In this document: positions 1 through 7,834 of the stretch, piece after piece | How positions within the stretch are numbered: the first letter of the stretch is position 1 | Layout: the number at the start of each line of letters is the position of its first letter | Source of the DNA: Deltaproteobacteria bacterium | GTDB taxonomy: Bacteria; Myxococcota_A; Polyangia; JAAYKL01 | Direction of reading: 5' to 3' | DNA length: 38,264 nt | NCBI GenBank assembly: GCA_016937015.1 | Contig: JAFGWT010000214.1 | Span: 1 to 38,264 of the forward strand | Notes under the pieces: model-generated | What the model saw: the letters and a program-made list of their open reading frames with translations, nothing else | Databases searched by the model: none | What the model was told of the DNA's origin: nothing | Position numbers and translations under genes: made by a program

Positions 1-12
1 AGATTTTTTTAT

Positions 13-90
<78 letters not shown>

Positions 91-130
91 AACTATCCGC
101 CGCTGCCGAGCCAGCAAAAGGAGTTTATCA

Positions 131-739
131 ATGCCGAGAGTGGTCTCCCAAATAGGAATTTTGATTATTGACGATGACAAGGAAATCTGTGACTACATGG
201 AAACCTTTCTCGCCCGGGACGGATTCCTTGTAAAAGCATTAACTGCTCCTCAGGATGCGGTCGAAGAAGTAAAGACCGGAAAGTATCATCTGGTGATTCT
301 TGATCTCATGATGCCGAAAATTGACGGTATCGAACTGTTGGGTCAGATTCGTAAGGTGGATACAGATATCGCGGTTATTATTTTTACCGGGTATCCATCC
401 CTTGAGACAGCTGTTGCATCAATGAAGCTCGATGTGGTGGATTATATCAAAAAGCCTTTTAATCCCGAAGAGTTCAGTCAGGTCATTGAGCGAGTTATTA
501 AGCGAAAAGGCTTGGCCAGAAGCCCCGAAGAAGAGCTTCATAAGGTAATTGGCAGCAGTATTCGTGAGCTTCGCAAGGAAAATGGTCTGACGCTTAAGCA
601 GATGGCGCGACGGACTTCGTTATCGGTCTCACTGTTGTCTCAGATTGAACGCGCGGAGAGTTCTGCATCCATTTCATCCCTGTACAAAATTGCGCTCGCA
701 CTGGACACTCCGATAACATCCCTTTTTGGAGATTTTTAA
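131..739 (+). CDS. Response regulator with C-terminal XRE/Cro-type HTH domain
   Basis: The protein has 202 residues and two parts. Residues about 8-125 form a CheY-like receiver with the acidic pocket DDD near 15-17, phospho-acceptor Asp58 in LVILDLMMPK, the Thr position in IIFTGYPS, and Lys in KKPF. Residues about 138-195 are a Cro/C1 (XRE) helix-turn-helix, including LTLKQMARRTSLSVSLLSQI. The protein probably binds DNA when phosphorylated. The ATG follows AAAAGGAG at normal spacing. A GAF histidine kinase lies directly downstream on the same strand and is the likely partner. Most DNA-binding regulators use winged-helix, LuxR or Fis outputs, so the XRE end is less common. The domain calls are firm; the target genes are unknown. 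Confidence 0.9.
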   Translation: MPRVVSQIGILIIDDDKEICDYMETFLARDGFLVKALTAPQDAVEEVKTGKYHLVILDLMMPKIDGIELLGQIRKVDTDIAVIIFTGYPSLETAVASMKLDVVDYIKKPFNPEEFSQVIERVIKRKGLARSPEEELHKVIGSSIRELRKENGLTLKQMARRTSLSVSLLSQIERAESSASISSLYKIALALDTPITSLFGDF

Positions 740-881
740 CCTTTCTTACTCGCATTGACAGGGTGCTGCTATTTCAGACGCAAGGGAACATAAGTCGAGA
801 AAGCGCCAGTCATCCGGAGCCACCGGTCGCGAGCTGGATCAACTCTGTCGGTTCGCCGCCAGTCTGGGGACAACTCTGGAT

Positions 882-2021
882 GTGGATACTCTTGTACAGG
901 ATGCAGTGGAGCCGCTTGTTTCGATGGCGGGCGCGGATCGGATTATCATTGCAATAGCTCAGAACGACGCTCGGCTTCTGATTCCAGAAGCAGCCAATTG
1001 GGACCTGATTCCCTCTGCGAAGGGGATTCCCGCGCCGCCTGTGGCTTCATTGGGGACTGAAGCGGTCACTTTTGAAAATGTTAAGAAGTTGCCTCCGCAA
1101 ATCAGCACTCGAGTGGGTGAATTGCCCGGATTTATTGTGGTGGTGCCACTCTGGGCTCATGCGCATTTGCGAGGGGTGATAATTATGTCGCGGAAGCGGG
1201 CCAGTTTTACGTCCCATGTGCTGAAAATGCTGACAACAGCGGGACGGCAGTTGGCCCTGGCGGTTGAGAATTCCAGATTGCTTGCCGACCTTCAGGATTC
1301 GTATCGAAAGCTTATGGATACTCAGGAAGATCTGATTCGGGCGGAGCGACTGGCGGCACTGGGACAGCTTTCGGCCACAATGGCACATGAGATTCGTAAT
1401 CCCCTGGCGACCATTTTTTCTGCTATTTCTCAGATTCGAAAACAGAAGAATCCGGCCACTGCATCGACACTTCTTGATATCGCGGAAGAAGAAGCGTCCA
1501 GACTGAATTCCATGGTTGCTGAACTGTTGAAGTTTGCCAGACCGCGAAAGCCGCTGCTGGAGGAAGGGGCGCTGTTGGATTCAGTTCGTGCTGCGGTGGA
1601 GGGAATCTGTGCATCCAGAGACATTGGGGGTAATGTTGTTGAGGTTGACCCGGCTTCAGAGGCGGTAACGTGTCTGTTCGACTCAGACCTGATTTCGCGG
1701 GCACTGGATATATTGATAGACAATGCGCTGAGTGCGCTGGAAAATAATGAGGCGGGAAAAGTGATGATTAAGGTGCGCCGTCACGAGCCCGGTGCTGTCC
1801 TTGAAATTATGGACAATGGGGTGGGGATTCCGGGGGAATTGATGTCTAAAATTTACGAACCTTTTTTTTCCACAAAGCCTACCGGCACAGGTTTGGGACT
1901 GCCTACTGTTAAGCGAATTGCAGAAGATCACCGCGGCAGCATGGAAATCGAATCCCATTCGGGAACAGGATCGGTGGTTCGATTGTTTCTGCAAACCAGA
2001 CAGCGACAGTTTTCGGCTTGA
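882..2021 (+). CDS. GAF-domain sensor histidine kinase
   Basis: From the GTG at 882 the protein is 379 residues. It has a GAF-like sensory region (about 1-130), a short coiled linker, then a HisKA domain with His169 in MAHEIRNP. The HATPase_c domain follows, with the N box DNALSA, the G1 box DNGVGIP, the F box YEPFFSTKP and the G2 box GTGLGL. No membrane segment is seen, so it is probably cytosolic. The start is doubtful. The same frame stays open upstream to 759 and encodes residues that read as the first GAF helix (RELDQLCRFAASLGTTLDVD), but no ATG, GTG or TTG lies there. An ATT at 771, with AGGG seven bases before it, is a candidate. The gene follows the XRE response regulator and precedes a lipoprotein, so the three may be one operon. 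Confidence 0.88.
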   Translation: MDTLVQDAVEPLVSMAGADRIIIAIAQNDARLLIPEAANWDLIPSAKGIPAPPVASLGTEAVTFENVKKLPPQISTRVGELPGFIVVVPLWAHAHLRGVIIMSRKRASFTSHVLKMLTTAGRQLALAVENSRLLADLQDSYRKLMDTQEDLIRAERLAALGQLSATMAHEIRNPLATIFSAISQIRKQKNPATASTLLDIAEEEASRLNSMVAELLKFARPRKPLLEEGALLDSVRAAVEGICASRDIGGNVVEVDPASEAVTCLFDSDLISRALDILIDNALSALENNEAGKVMIKVRRHEPGAVLEIMDNGVGIPGELMSKIYEPFFSTKPTGTGLGLPTVKRIAEDHRGSMEIESHSGTGSVVRLFLQTRQRQFSA

Positions 2022-2037
2022 AGAGAGGAATAAATTC

Positions 2038-2622
2038 ATGAACAGACTCAAACAGTTTTTCACCGGTGATATGCTGGTTGGCACAACTGGCATCGTACTG
2101 CTTATTGTTTCAATAGGATGTCGCCCGGAGGAGCCGGAGTGTATCCCCACCGACAAAGTCAACGTGGTGGAGGTTGAAAAGACGCCTATTCCACCGGGGG
2201 AGCTGAGCAGGGGACGAATGGACAAGGATCAGTGTCATGCCTGCGTCCAGTCGAAACGGGGATTTTATTCCTGTCAGACTGTATGGCAAACGCATAAGGA
2301 AACGCGGGACGAGCTGAAGAAACTTGCAAGGGAAAAAGCGTGCGTTGATGCCGGATGGCCGAAGGATGAGTGTCCCGAAGCAGCTGTTAAAATGGTTCAA
2401 TGCAAAGGTGATGCCCCGCCGAAGGACTCCAGGCTGGCGCAGTCTTTTCGGCGATTGATGGTTAACCAGTCCGCGACTCAAAAGAAGACTCCTACACCGG
2501 ACGCCGGAACACGGAATGACCCCAACAGTGATGATGTTGCAAAGGCAAAGGCGCCTGATGCAACTGCAGATGGCGGTAAATCTGAAAAGGGGAGCGGCAA
2601 GTATATTCCCGAAGTGGAATAG
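2038..2622 (+). CDS. Predicted lipoprotein with conserved-looking cysteines, unknown function
   Basis: The ORF track begins at 1918 inside the kinase gene. I chose ATG 2038 because GAGAGGA precedes it and it begins a clear signal sequence. The 194-residue product has a hydrophobic stretch (about 13-26) and a lipobox-like SIGC, which puts the lipidated Cys at residue 28. The mature part has several Cys residues, including a CHAC motif, then a charged helical stretch and a low-complexity Lys/Asp/Ala-rich tail. No family is recognised. It lies 16 bases after the kinase stop codon and could be an envelope partner of that two-component pair, but this rests on position only. Confidence 0.75.
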   Translation: MNRLKQFFTGDMLVGTTGIVLLIVSIGCRPEEPECIPTDKVNVVEVEKTPIPPGELSRGRMDKDQCHACVQSKRGFYSCQTVWQTHKETRDELKKLAREKACVDAGWPKDECPEAAVKMVQCKGDAPPKDSRLAQSFRRLMVNQSATQKKTPTPDAGTRNDPNSDDVAKAKAPDATADGGKSEKGSGKYIPEVE

Positions 2623-2675
2623 CCCCCCCTGTACAGCAGTGAAACAGAACCTCGTTCCCTGCGACTTTCTTTACT

Positions 2676-3587
2676 TTAAAGGTAAGCTTCCACCAGAGAT
2701 GCACTGCGATCAGTGACGGTGAGTGATACCGGATGACCATGGATAAATGGGCGGTTTCGCGCGCCATGTGCGGCGGGGTACCCCGATGCAACTGGTATTG
2801 GCAAGCTGGATAAATTTCTTTTGAGTATGGTTTCCACTGTCACCCCATCGCTTCCAGGGGAGCAGTGCGTAAACTCTCCTAGAATTATGCCGGAAATTTG
2901 GCGGAAGATACCACATCGACTCAATTGAATCAGATGTCGTTCCAGCCGATATGGCGCTTCGGCGACATCTTCGAGCAGCAGGATGCACCCCATGGCGAAT
3001 TCCCGTGGCAATGTCCCCATCATATGTGCCAGCATGGTTAAATTGCCGCCTATTAATGGGCCGGTTGCGACGCCAGCGCGGACTGGTTTGAGCGTGCATT
3101 TACGGGTGTCTGGTCCGAAGGTCAGAATGTGATGCAGTGCGGCAATATCGATTTGGGGGTATTGGGCAAAGCGCGCGGCCATCGGGCCGTGGATGGTGCA
3201 GAGGTGATAATGCGCCCATAGATACAAGAGAAGCGCTGTGATGTCTGAGTTGCCGATTATCCACTTGGGATGAGATGTTAGCGCATGGAAACTGATATCA
3301 TCCAAAATGGTTGTGAGGCCAAAACCACCTCGGGCACACCAAATGGCTGAAGCGGACGGGTCATCAATCGCCTGCTGCATGGTGTATTTTCGATGACTGC
3401 GAGAACCGGCCCAGAATCCGTCCACTTCGTATATCTCGTCCGATGTGTGGCATGGAAAGTCAAGGGCCTGAACACCCTCCATCAGCGAAGTGCGCTCGAC
3501 TGGCCCGGATGGTGCAACAATTCGAACATTCGAGTTGGGCTGGAGCAGCTGAGGATATATGGGAGTGTGTGCTGGTGCGGGTGGCAT
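2676..3587 (-). CDS. S66-family peptidase, LD-carboxypeptidase (LdcA)-like
   Basis: The protein has 303 residues, the usual length for the S66 family of LD-carboxypeptidases (which also includes MccF-type enzymes). The catalytic Ser-Glu-His triad appears at Ser114 in IGNSDIT, Glu206 in LLLEDV and His274 in AAHG, in the same order and similar spacing as in the characterised Pseudomonas enzyme. Other family motifs are VAPSGPV near the N-terminus and ARGGFG at about 85-90. LdcA enzymes trim the terminal D-Ala from muropeptide tetrapeptides during murein recycling and normally act in the cytosol; no signal peptide is seen here. It starts five bases after the stop of the lipoprotein gene at 3593-4732, so the two are probably co-transcribed. 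A link to murein recycling is family knowledge, not shown by the sequence. Confidence 0.88.
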   Translation of the reverse strand: MPPAPAHTPIYPQLLQPNSNVRIVAPSGPVERTSLMEGVQALDFPCHTSDEIYEVDGFWAGSRSHRKYTMQQAIDDPSASAIWCARGGFGLTTILDDISFHALTSHPKWIIGNSDITALLLYLWAHYHLCTIHGPMAARFAQYPQIDIAALHHILTFGPDTRKCTLKPVRAGVATGPLIGGNLTMLAHMMGTLPREFAMGCILLLEDVAEAPYRLERHLIQLSRCGIFRQISGIILGEFTHCSPGSDGVTVETILKRNLSSLPIPVASGYPAAHGARNRPFIHGHPVSLTVTDRSASLVEAYL

Positions 3588-3592
3588 ACCAG

Positions 3593-4732
3593 TTAACGCA
3601 CCGACAGTTCGCCACAGGTATCGAGTAAAGAGACAAGAAACTCCTCAACCAGCGTTGCCATTTTTTCATCCTCTGCTGCGCTTGACAGATGTTCTTCAAT
3701 TATGGCACTTGCACCTTCGGCCTCTGCAAGAACATTGAGGGTATTAAAAATTTCATCATTAATAACCGACAGTTCAAAAAGGGCGGTCATTTTTTCTCTG
3801 ATTTCATCTTCGGAACTGTCCAGTGCAACGGACTTATAGGCATCAACAGCTGCGTCCCATGCATCGTCGTCCTCAAGAATTCGCAGTGTCATTTGCGATA
3901 GCTCATCCACCATTCTGGGGTGCTTCAGCACATCAACCGCAAGACCACGCATTGCCTTTTGCAATGACTTGAGTTTCCCAACTTTTTTTAACAGCTGGAC
4001 CATTTCTTCTTCGGCATGGCCTTCACAATTGGCTATCCATTCTTCCACTTTTTGCGCAGTCTTGTCGGAATTGCCGTCAACAGCAAGGTTGAGCGTAATG
4101 GTAAAAAGTTTCTGTGAGACGCGGGGAGACATGTTCCCCTGGATGGTGGCGGTGGCCAGCTGACCCTGGATTTTTAACATTGGAATCAGCTTTTTTATCA
4201 CGTCCTTCATCCGCTCGTCTTTAAGCAGCTCGTTTTGGACCCGTTCTGCCAGAATTTCCCTGGCGACCTCTGTCCCTCGCTGCTTCACCTTTTTTTTGTA
4301 GTCTGAAACGCCACCGGAGGCGATGGCTTTGCCTAGCAGTGTCAGCTTGTTTTTGACGCCAGATGTGGCCTTGTCGGCTATCTTGTCAATTTTCTTTTTC
4401 ACATCCTCCTGTTTAAAGACCTCAGCAATCAAATACCCAATGGCTTCGGTTACCTGTTCTGATTCAAGCATTTTATCCGCGAGCTTTTTGGCCGTTTTCT
4501 TTCCGGCTTCGCTTACCTTTTCGGCTGCATCCGAGCCCAGCCATTTTACTATCTTGCTTTGAGCCTCTGCCTGTTGATCACCCAGCACCTGCGTTGAATC
4601 GGTGTCTTCCGTGTCGCCTGCAGGCTTTGCGGACTCCGTTTTGGGTTTTTTTGAGCCACAGGCAGCCTGACTCAACATAATTGAAGCAACCAATACAATT
4701 TTCACAAAAATACTGTGTTGAAAAATTTTCAT
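3593..4732 (-). CDS. Helical predicted lipoprotein, unknown function
   Basis: The track ORF starts at 4786, but ATG 4732 has a perfect GGAGG four bases upstream and begins a lipoprotein signal peptide (MKIFQHSIFVKIVLVASIML, then SQAAC). The 379-residue product has a Lys/Asp-rich spacer after the lipid Cys. The rest is almost entirely alpha-helical and rich in Lys, Glu, Ala and Leu, with few aromatic residues. I recognise no family. It sits between rimI and the S66 peptidase on the same strand, with 123 bases to rimI and five to the peptidase. An envelope-anchored scaffold or chaperone-like role is possible but unsupported. Confidence 0.78.
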   Translation of the reverse strand: MKIFQHSIFVKIVLVASIMLSQAACGSKKPKTESAKPAGDTEDTDSTQVLGDQQAEAQSKIVKWLGSDAAEKVSEAGKKTAKKLADKMLESEQVTEAIGYLIAEVFKQEDVKKKIDKIADKATSGVKNKLTLLGKAIASGGVSDYKKKVKQRGTEVAREILAERVQNELLKDERMKDVIKKLIPMLKIQGQLATATIQGNMSPRVSQKLFTITLNLAVDGNSDKTAQKVEEWIANCEGHAEEEMVQLLKKVGKLKSLQKAMRGLAVDVLKHPRMVDELSQMTLRILEDDDAWDAAVDAYKSVALDSSEDEIREKMTALFELSVINDEIFNTLNVLAEAEGASAIIEEHLSSAAEDEKMATLVEEFLVSLLDTCGELSVR

Positions 4733-4855
4733 TTTGCCTCCGGTGCAAAAGACTGTGATAAATGAAGATGTAATAATAGGGTACAAACAGAAAAGTGAAA
4801 AGAATTTAACCTGGTACTCGCGTCGGATTATCGCTCTTATGTCGTTGGCAGTACT

Positions 4856-5311
4856 CTATGAAAGCAGGAGGCAGTTCATTAGAACAGCATCATCGCCAGT
4901 GTCTGTGTAGTATCCGCGCCGGGTACCCACCACTGAAAATCCGCAGCTTTGATAGAGATTTCTGGCAGCTGAGTTCCTGTGACGCAATTCAAGAGATATG
5001 ACAGAAATGTCCTCCTCTTCCGCAGTCATTTTAAGATGTTCGATAAGCAAGCGACCAATGCCTTGTTTTTGGAACTGGGGGTGAACCGCCACTTTTAAAA
5101 CCTGATATTCATCTGCGACCGTCCAAAAGCAAACAAAACCGGCCGTGGTCCGATTTGCAACGGCCAGAAAAGTGCGGGACCAGGATAGCGCGGATAACTC
5201 ATGGGCAAGGGCGCTGCGATCCCAGGGGGCGCTGAAGCAGCGTTGTTCGATGTCAGCAATATCGTCCAGATTATCTATTGTGGCCGGCACTATGAGAATC
5301 GGAGAAATCAT
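4856..5311 (-). CDS. rimI: Ribosomal-protein alanine N-acetyltransferase RimI
   Basis: The 151-residue GNAT protein has the usual RimI length. The acetyl-CoA loop is QKQGIGRLLI, after the beta-4 strand VLKVAVHP. The C-terminal half carries the RimI-type series LELRHRNSAARNLYQSCGF, then GTRRGYYTDTGDDAVLM. RimI acetylates the N-terminal alanine of ribosomal protein S18; in some bacteria its homologue is broader in specificity. The gene starts 16 bases downstream of the secreted-protein gene at 5328-6041, so the two are probably in one transcript. RimI often sits near tsaB or tsaE, and neither is seen here. Confidence 0.9.
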   Translation of the reverse strand: MISPILIVPATIDNLDDIADIEQRCFSAPWDRSALAHELSALSWSRTFLAVANRTTAGFVCFWTVADEYQVLKVAVHPQFQKQGIGRLLIEHLKMTAEEEDISVISLELRHRNSAARNLYQSCGFSVVGTRRGYYTDTGDDAVLMNCLLLS

Positions 5312-5327
5312 ATTTCAGGCTATATCA

Positions 5328-6041
5328 CTACGGGAAACGAATGTTGCCCTGGGATTCAAACTGGGATAGCCAGTCCGTTAGTACACGCTGGATTTTTTTA
5401 TTTCGGACAATTTTTTCAAAGGCTGGCCGTGCTTCCTTCCAGTTTGCACCCGCCAGAGGATGGTTACCCAGTCGAAACAGTTTTTGCAACTCCGCTTCAT
5501 CGGGCATTTGAATTTTGTCGATCATGTACTGAAGCTGTATGCGGCAAAGCTGCATGTTCGAAAACCAGTATTCCAAATCAGTTTGTGAAGTACCGCTCTG
5601 TTGAAGAATTTTTTTGACCTCATTTGCCCCGCCCGCCATTTTCGAAAAATGTGTCATCCATCGGTTTCGTCTGGTGGCGTCGACTTTTTCGCCCACCTGC
5701 GTTGCCACATGGGCCAGCAGTCGGATGGTCACACCGAGTCGTCTGGCATTAAACTGAATCGCGTTATCAACTGGCTGCTCCGACCACTTTGCCCCATGAT
5801 ATGTGACGAGAAGAATTCGCGCCAGAAGCGCCACGTCACTGTTCAAAATCAGAGCTGAGGAGGACTCATCGGCCGAGTTGAAACTGATAACAGATGCCAG
5901 ACCATCGACTGGAACCTCAGGCTCAGACGCATTTGCGGTTTTTGGAAAAGCGGCTTGCAGCATCAGGACGCAGCTGATTGCCGTGGCTGAGATACCGCAG
6001 ACAGGGTGCTTACTCTTCAATATTGAAATTGCCTTTTTCAT
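5328..6041 (-). CDS. Secreted protein of unknown function
   Basis: The long track ORF (to 6365) is mostly a shadow of the UPF0158 gene. The likely start is ATG 6041, which gives 237 residues beginning with a Sec signal peptide: basic MKKAISILKSKH, a hydrophobic core, and a probable cleavage after TANA. The mature protein is mixed helical with no recognised motif. The gene overlaps the end of the upstream UPF0158 gene by 32 bases, which suggests translational coupling. The ribosome binding site is weak. Its function is not known and the neighbours do not clarify it. Confidence 0.72.
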   Translation of the reverse strand: MKKAISILKSKHPVCGISATAISCVLMLQAAFPKTANASEPEVPVDGLASVISFNSADESSSALILNSDVALLARILLVTYHGAKWSEQPVDNAIQFNARRLGVTIRLLAHVATQVGEKVDATRRNRWMTHFSKMAGGANEVKKILQQSGTSQTDLEYWFSNMQLCRIQLQYMIDKIQMPDEAELQKLFRLGNHPLAGANWKEARPAFEKIVRNKKIQRVLTDWLSQFESQGNIRFP

Positions 6042-6801
6042 TGCAAAGAAATTCCAGAAAAGTGGCTGCAATGGGGAGTGCCTTTGACGGGACAAGATCC
6101 ACCAACTCGTGGGCCTTGCGACGCAGGTTGGTTCCGAAGTTTCGAGACTGGCTGGCAGAGTAACGGTTGCGCCTGACGGTTTCGAATTTCCGGGTGGACG
6201 CGCCTTCCTGCCAGGGCGCCGCATTGCTGGCAACGATGTTTTTCGCCTTAAGCCATTCTGCAATATGCGCCTGAAGTTTCTCGGAGCGCTTGGCAAACCA
6301 GACCTCGCGCTTTTCCGGATCCTGAACCAGAACATCCTTGAAACGGCGAAATGCACCTTTGCCATCGACAGCGATGTTCAACTTGTCTTTCAACGGACAG
6401 TCTTCCATTTCTTCGATGTATTCCTCCATCCATCGATACTGCTCTCGGGATGAAATGGGTTCAATGTAAACATAGGCCGGATCTGCCTCCACGTCCTGCA
6501 GCCGACGTTCCGCATTGTCTGTTCCGTTGAAAATACGAATTACATCGCCGCTGCTTTTATTTAAAAAGCTGTGCAGTTCCGGAGAGTTGTTTTCGAGTGC
6601 CCCTTCGAGCTCAGCCCAGTCGATGGCCACCAGGGTGGCACCTGGCGGAATTGCAGCGGGATCGATTTCGATGTCATCGTGTCCCCAGTCGAGCGCGTCG
6701 TCGCTGGTTACGGGATGGGTCTCCTTTTCGGCCGTGTCGAGTTCCGAGGTATTGGAAACCATGTTGTCATCGCTTTCCTTAATATATGATTGCTCGCTCA
6801 T
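6010..6801 (-). CDS. UPF0158 family protein
   Basis: I chose ATG 6801, preceded by GGAGAAGAC, over the ORF start at 6948. The 263-residue product has an acidic, disordered-looking N-terminus. The central part matches my memory of the UPF0158 family: an IDWAELEGALE segment, then YVYIEPISSREQYRWMEEY, then GKGAFRRFKDVL and VWFAKRSEKLQ. The last 70 residues are basic and look like an added tail. UPF0158 has no established function that I know of, and the protein is predicted cytosolic. A possible promoter lies about 120 bases upstream, and the gene probably leads the cluster running down to 2676. Confidence 0.78.
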   Translation of the reverse strand: MSEQSYIKESDDNMVSNTSELDTAEKETHPVTSDDALDWGHDDIEIDPAAIPPGATLVAIDWAELEGALENNSPELHSFLNKSSGDVIRIFNGTDNAERRLQDVEADPAYVYIEPISSREQYRWMEEYIEEMEDCPLKDKLNIAVDGKGAFRRFKDVLVQDPEKREVWFAKRSEKLQAHIAEWLKAKNIVASNAAPWQEGASTRKFETVRRNRYSASQSRNFGTNLRRKAHELVDLVPSKALPIAATFLEFLCNEKGNFNIEE

Positions 6802-6918
6802 TGTCTTCTCCTGCTGATTAGTGCACAAGCATTCCATCCATATTAAATCAACCGTTTCGCCGCCCCGCAAACCGGTTGCCAGATGGAAATTGATGGATTT
6901 TTTATAATTCCGATAAAA

Positions 6919-6948
6919 ACTATAGACCAATTTGGAGAAAAAAAGCAA
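6919..6948 (-). promoter_or_regulatory. Possible sigma-70 promoter for the UPF0158-led operon
   Basis: On the minus strand TTGCTT and TATAGT are separated by 18 bases in an AT-rich stretch, and the next gene on that strand starts at 6801. This would give a leader of about 110 bases. It is called by eye only. Confidence 0.4.
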
Positions 6949-7063
6949 TTTGGCAACTGAAAATCTCTCGATTTGCTATTTGTCCAGAAACTAATATTCA
7001 CAATGCGATTTTTTTGGATTTTGAATACATTGGGTTGATGCCGCCATTTGACGGCTTTGGCAA

Positions 7064-7762
7064 TCACTGCGTCAACTTGTATCCCTGTCCGTAAACAGTG
7101 AGGATGTGCCGCGGTTTTGCGGGATTTTTTTCGAGGACGCGTCTGAGTTTTAGGATGAAGTTATCGATGGTGCGGTTGGTGGGGTTGGCGTCGATACCCC
7201 ATACGGCATCGAGAATTTCATCTCTGGACACCGGCTCTCCCCGGCGCTCGTCGAGCAATTGAAGTATTGCGGTGGCATAGAATCCGAGGTCTGTCTGTTT
7301 GTTTCCAACGGATGCCGTATATGAGTCGACGTTAATAACTGCGTCACCCACATGAATCAGTCTGGAGGGGTTTTTTTCCCGGTCGGGCGCAATTCTCCGA
7401 AAGATTGCCCTGACTCTCGCCAGCAGTTCCCCGATGGAAAACGGCTTGGTGACATAGTCATCTGCCCCGGCTTCCAGCCCCCGAATAATGTCGTTTTCCT
7501 GAGAGCGAGCCGAAAGGATGAGTATGGGTGTAACAGTATCTCTTCGGCGAATTGCCTCGCATACATTGTACCCATTCATTCCGGGAAGCATGAGGTCGAG
7601 AATAATGAGGTTGGGGTGGAGCTCCGCTGCGAGGTCGACCCCTTTTTCGCCGGTTTGTGCGCAATGAACACGGTAGCCTTCGAATTCAAATGCATCGGTC
7701 AGACCGAGGATGAGATCGGTTTCATCTTCAATAATCAGAATAGTTTTCGCGTCCTGCATCAT
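7064..7762 (-). CDS. OmpR/PhoB-family response regulator
   Basis: From ATG 7762 the protein is 232 residues, typical of the family. The receiver domain has IEDE at 11-14, phospho-acceptor Asp56 in LIILDLMLPG, ILSARSQ, and Lys in YVTKPF. The C-terminal winged helix includes LDAVWG, NRTIDNFILKLRRVLE and the wing TVYGQGYKL. The track ORF starts at TTG 7834, but its first 24 residues do not look like a receiver. ATG 7762 has no good ribosome binding site. A 12-codon ORF with a strong one ends 11 bases before it, so reinitiation is possible. The gene follows the DUF4340 gene on the same strand. No histidine kinase is adjacent, so its partner is unknown. Confidence 0.9.
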   Translation of the reverse strand: MMQDAKTILIIEDETDLILGLTDAFEFEGYRVHCAQTGEKGVDLAAELHPNLIILDLMLPGMNGYNVCEAIRRRDTVTPILILSARSQENDIIRGLEAGADDYVTKPFSIGELLARVRAIFRRIAPDREKNPSRLIHVGDAVINVDSYTASVGNKQTDLGFYATAILQLLDERRGEPVSRDEILDAVWGIDANPTNRTIDNFILKLRRVLEKNPAKPRHILTVYGQGYKLTQ

Positions 7763-7773
7763 TGCCGAAGAGC

Positions 7774-7812
7774 TTAGCAGATTTCGAAAATAACGTAAAC
7801 TGAATGCAGCAT
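7774..7812 (-). CDS. Possible 12-residue leader ORF before the response regulator
   Basis: Reading the minus strand, GGGAGGAG is followed four bases later by ATG, then codons for MLHSVYVIFEIC and a TAA. The stop lies 11 bases before the response regulator start, which has no ribosome binding site of its own. The ORF could load ribosomes for the regulator by coupling. It is too short for codon statistics and the call is tentative. Confidence 0.35.
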   Translation of the reverse strand: MLHSVYVIFEIC

Positions 7813-7834
7813 GACACTCCTCCCGGCATGGCAA

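Noticed and set aside
763-957. 64-residue ORF between the first response regulator and the kinase
   Set aside because: It lies in another frame over the upstream part of the kinase GAF region, whose own frame reads as real protein.
131-2021. Frameshifted fusion of the response regulator and the kinase
   Set aside because: In the kinase frame a TGA at 756-758 follows the regulator stop, so a single frameshift would not join them.
2629-2639. C7 run after the small lipoprotein stop as a contingency tract
   Set aside because: It lies outside any coding sequence or recognisable promoter, so slippage would have no clear effect.
5328-6365. Long minus ORF read as one 345-residue protein
   Set aside because: Its first 108 residues are a shadow of the UPF0158 gene; the signal peptide at ATG 6041 marks the real start.
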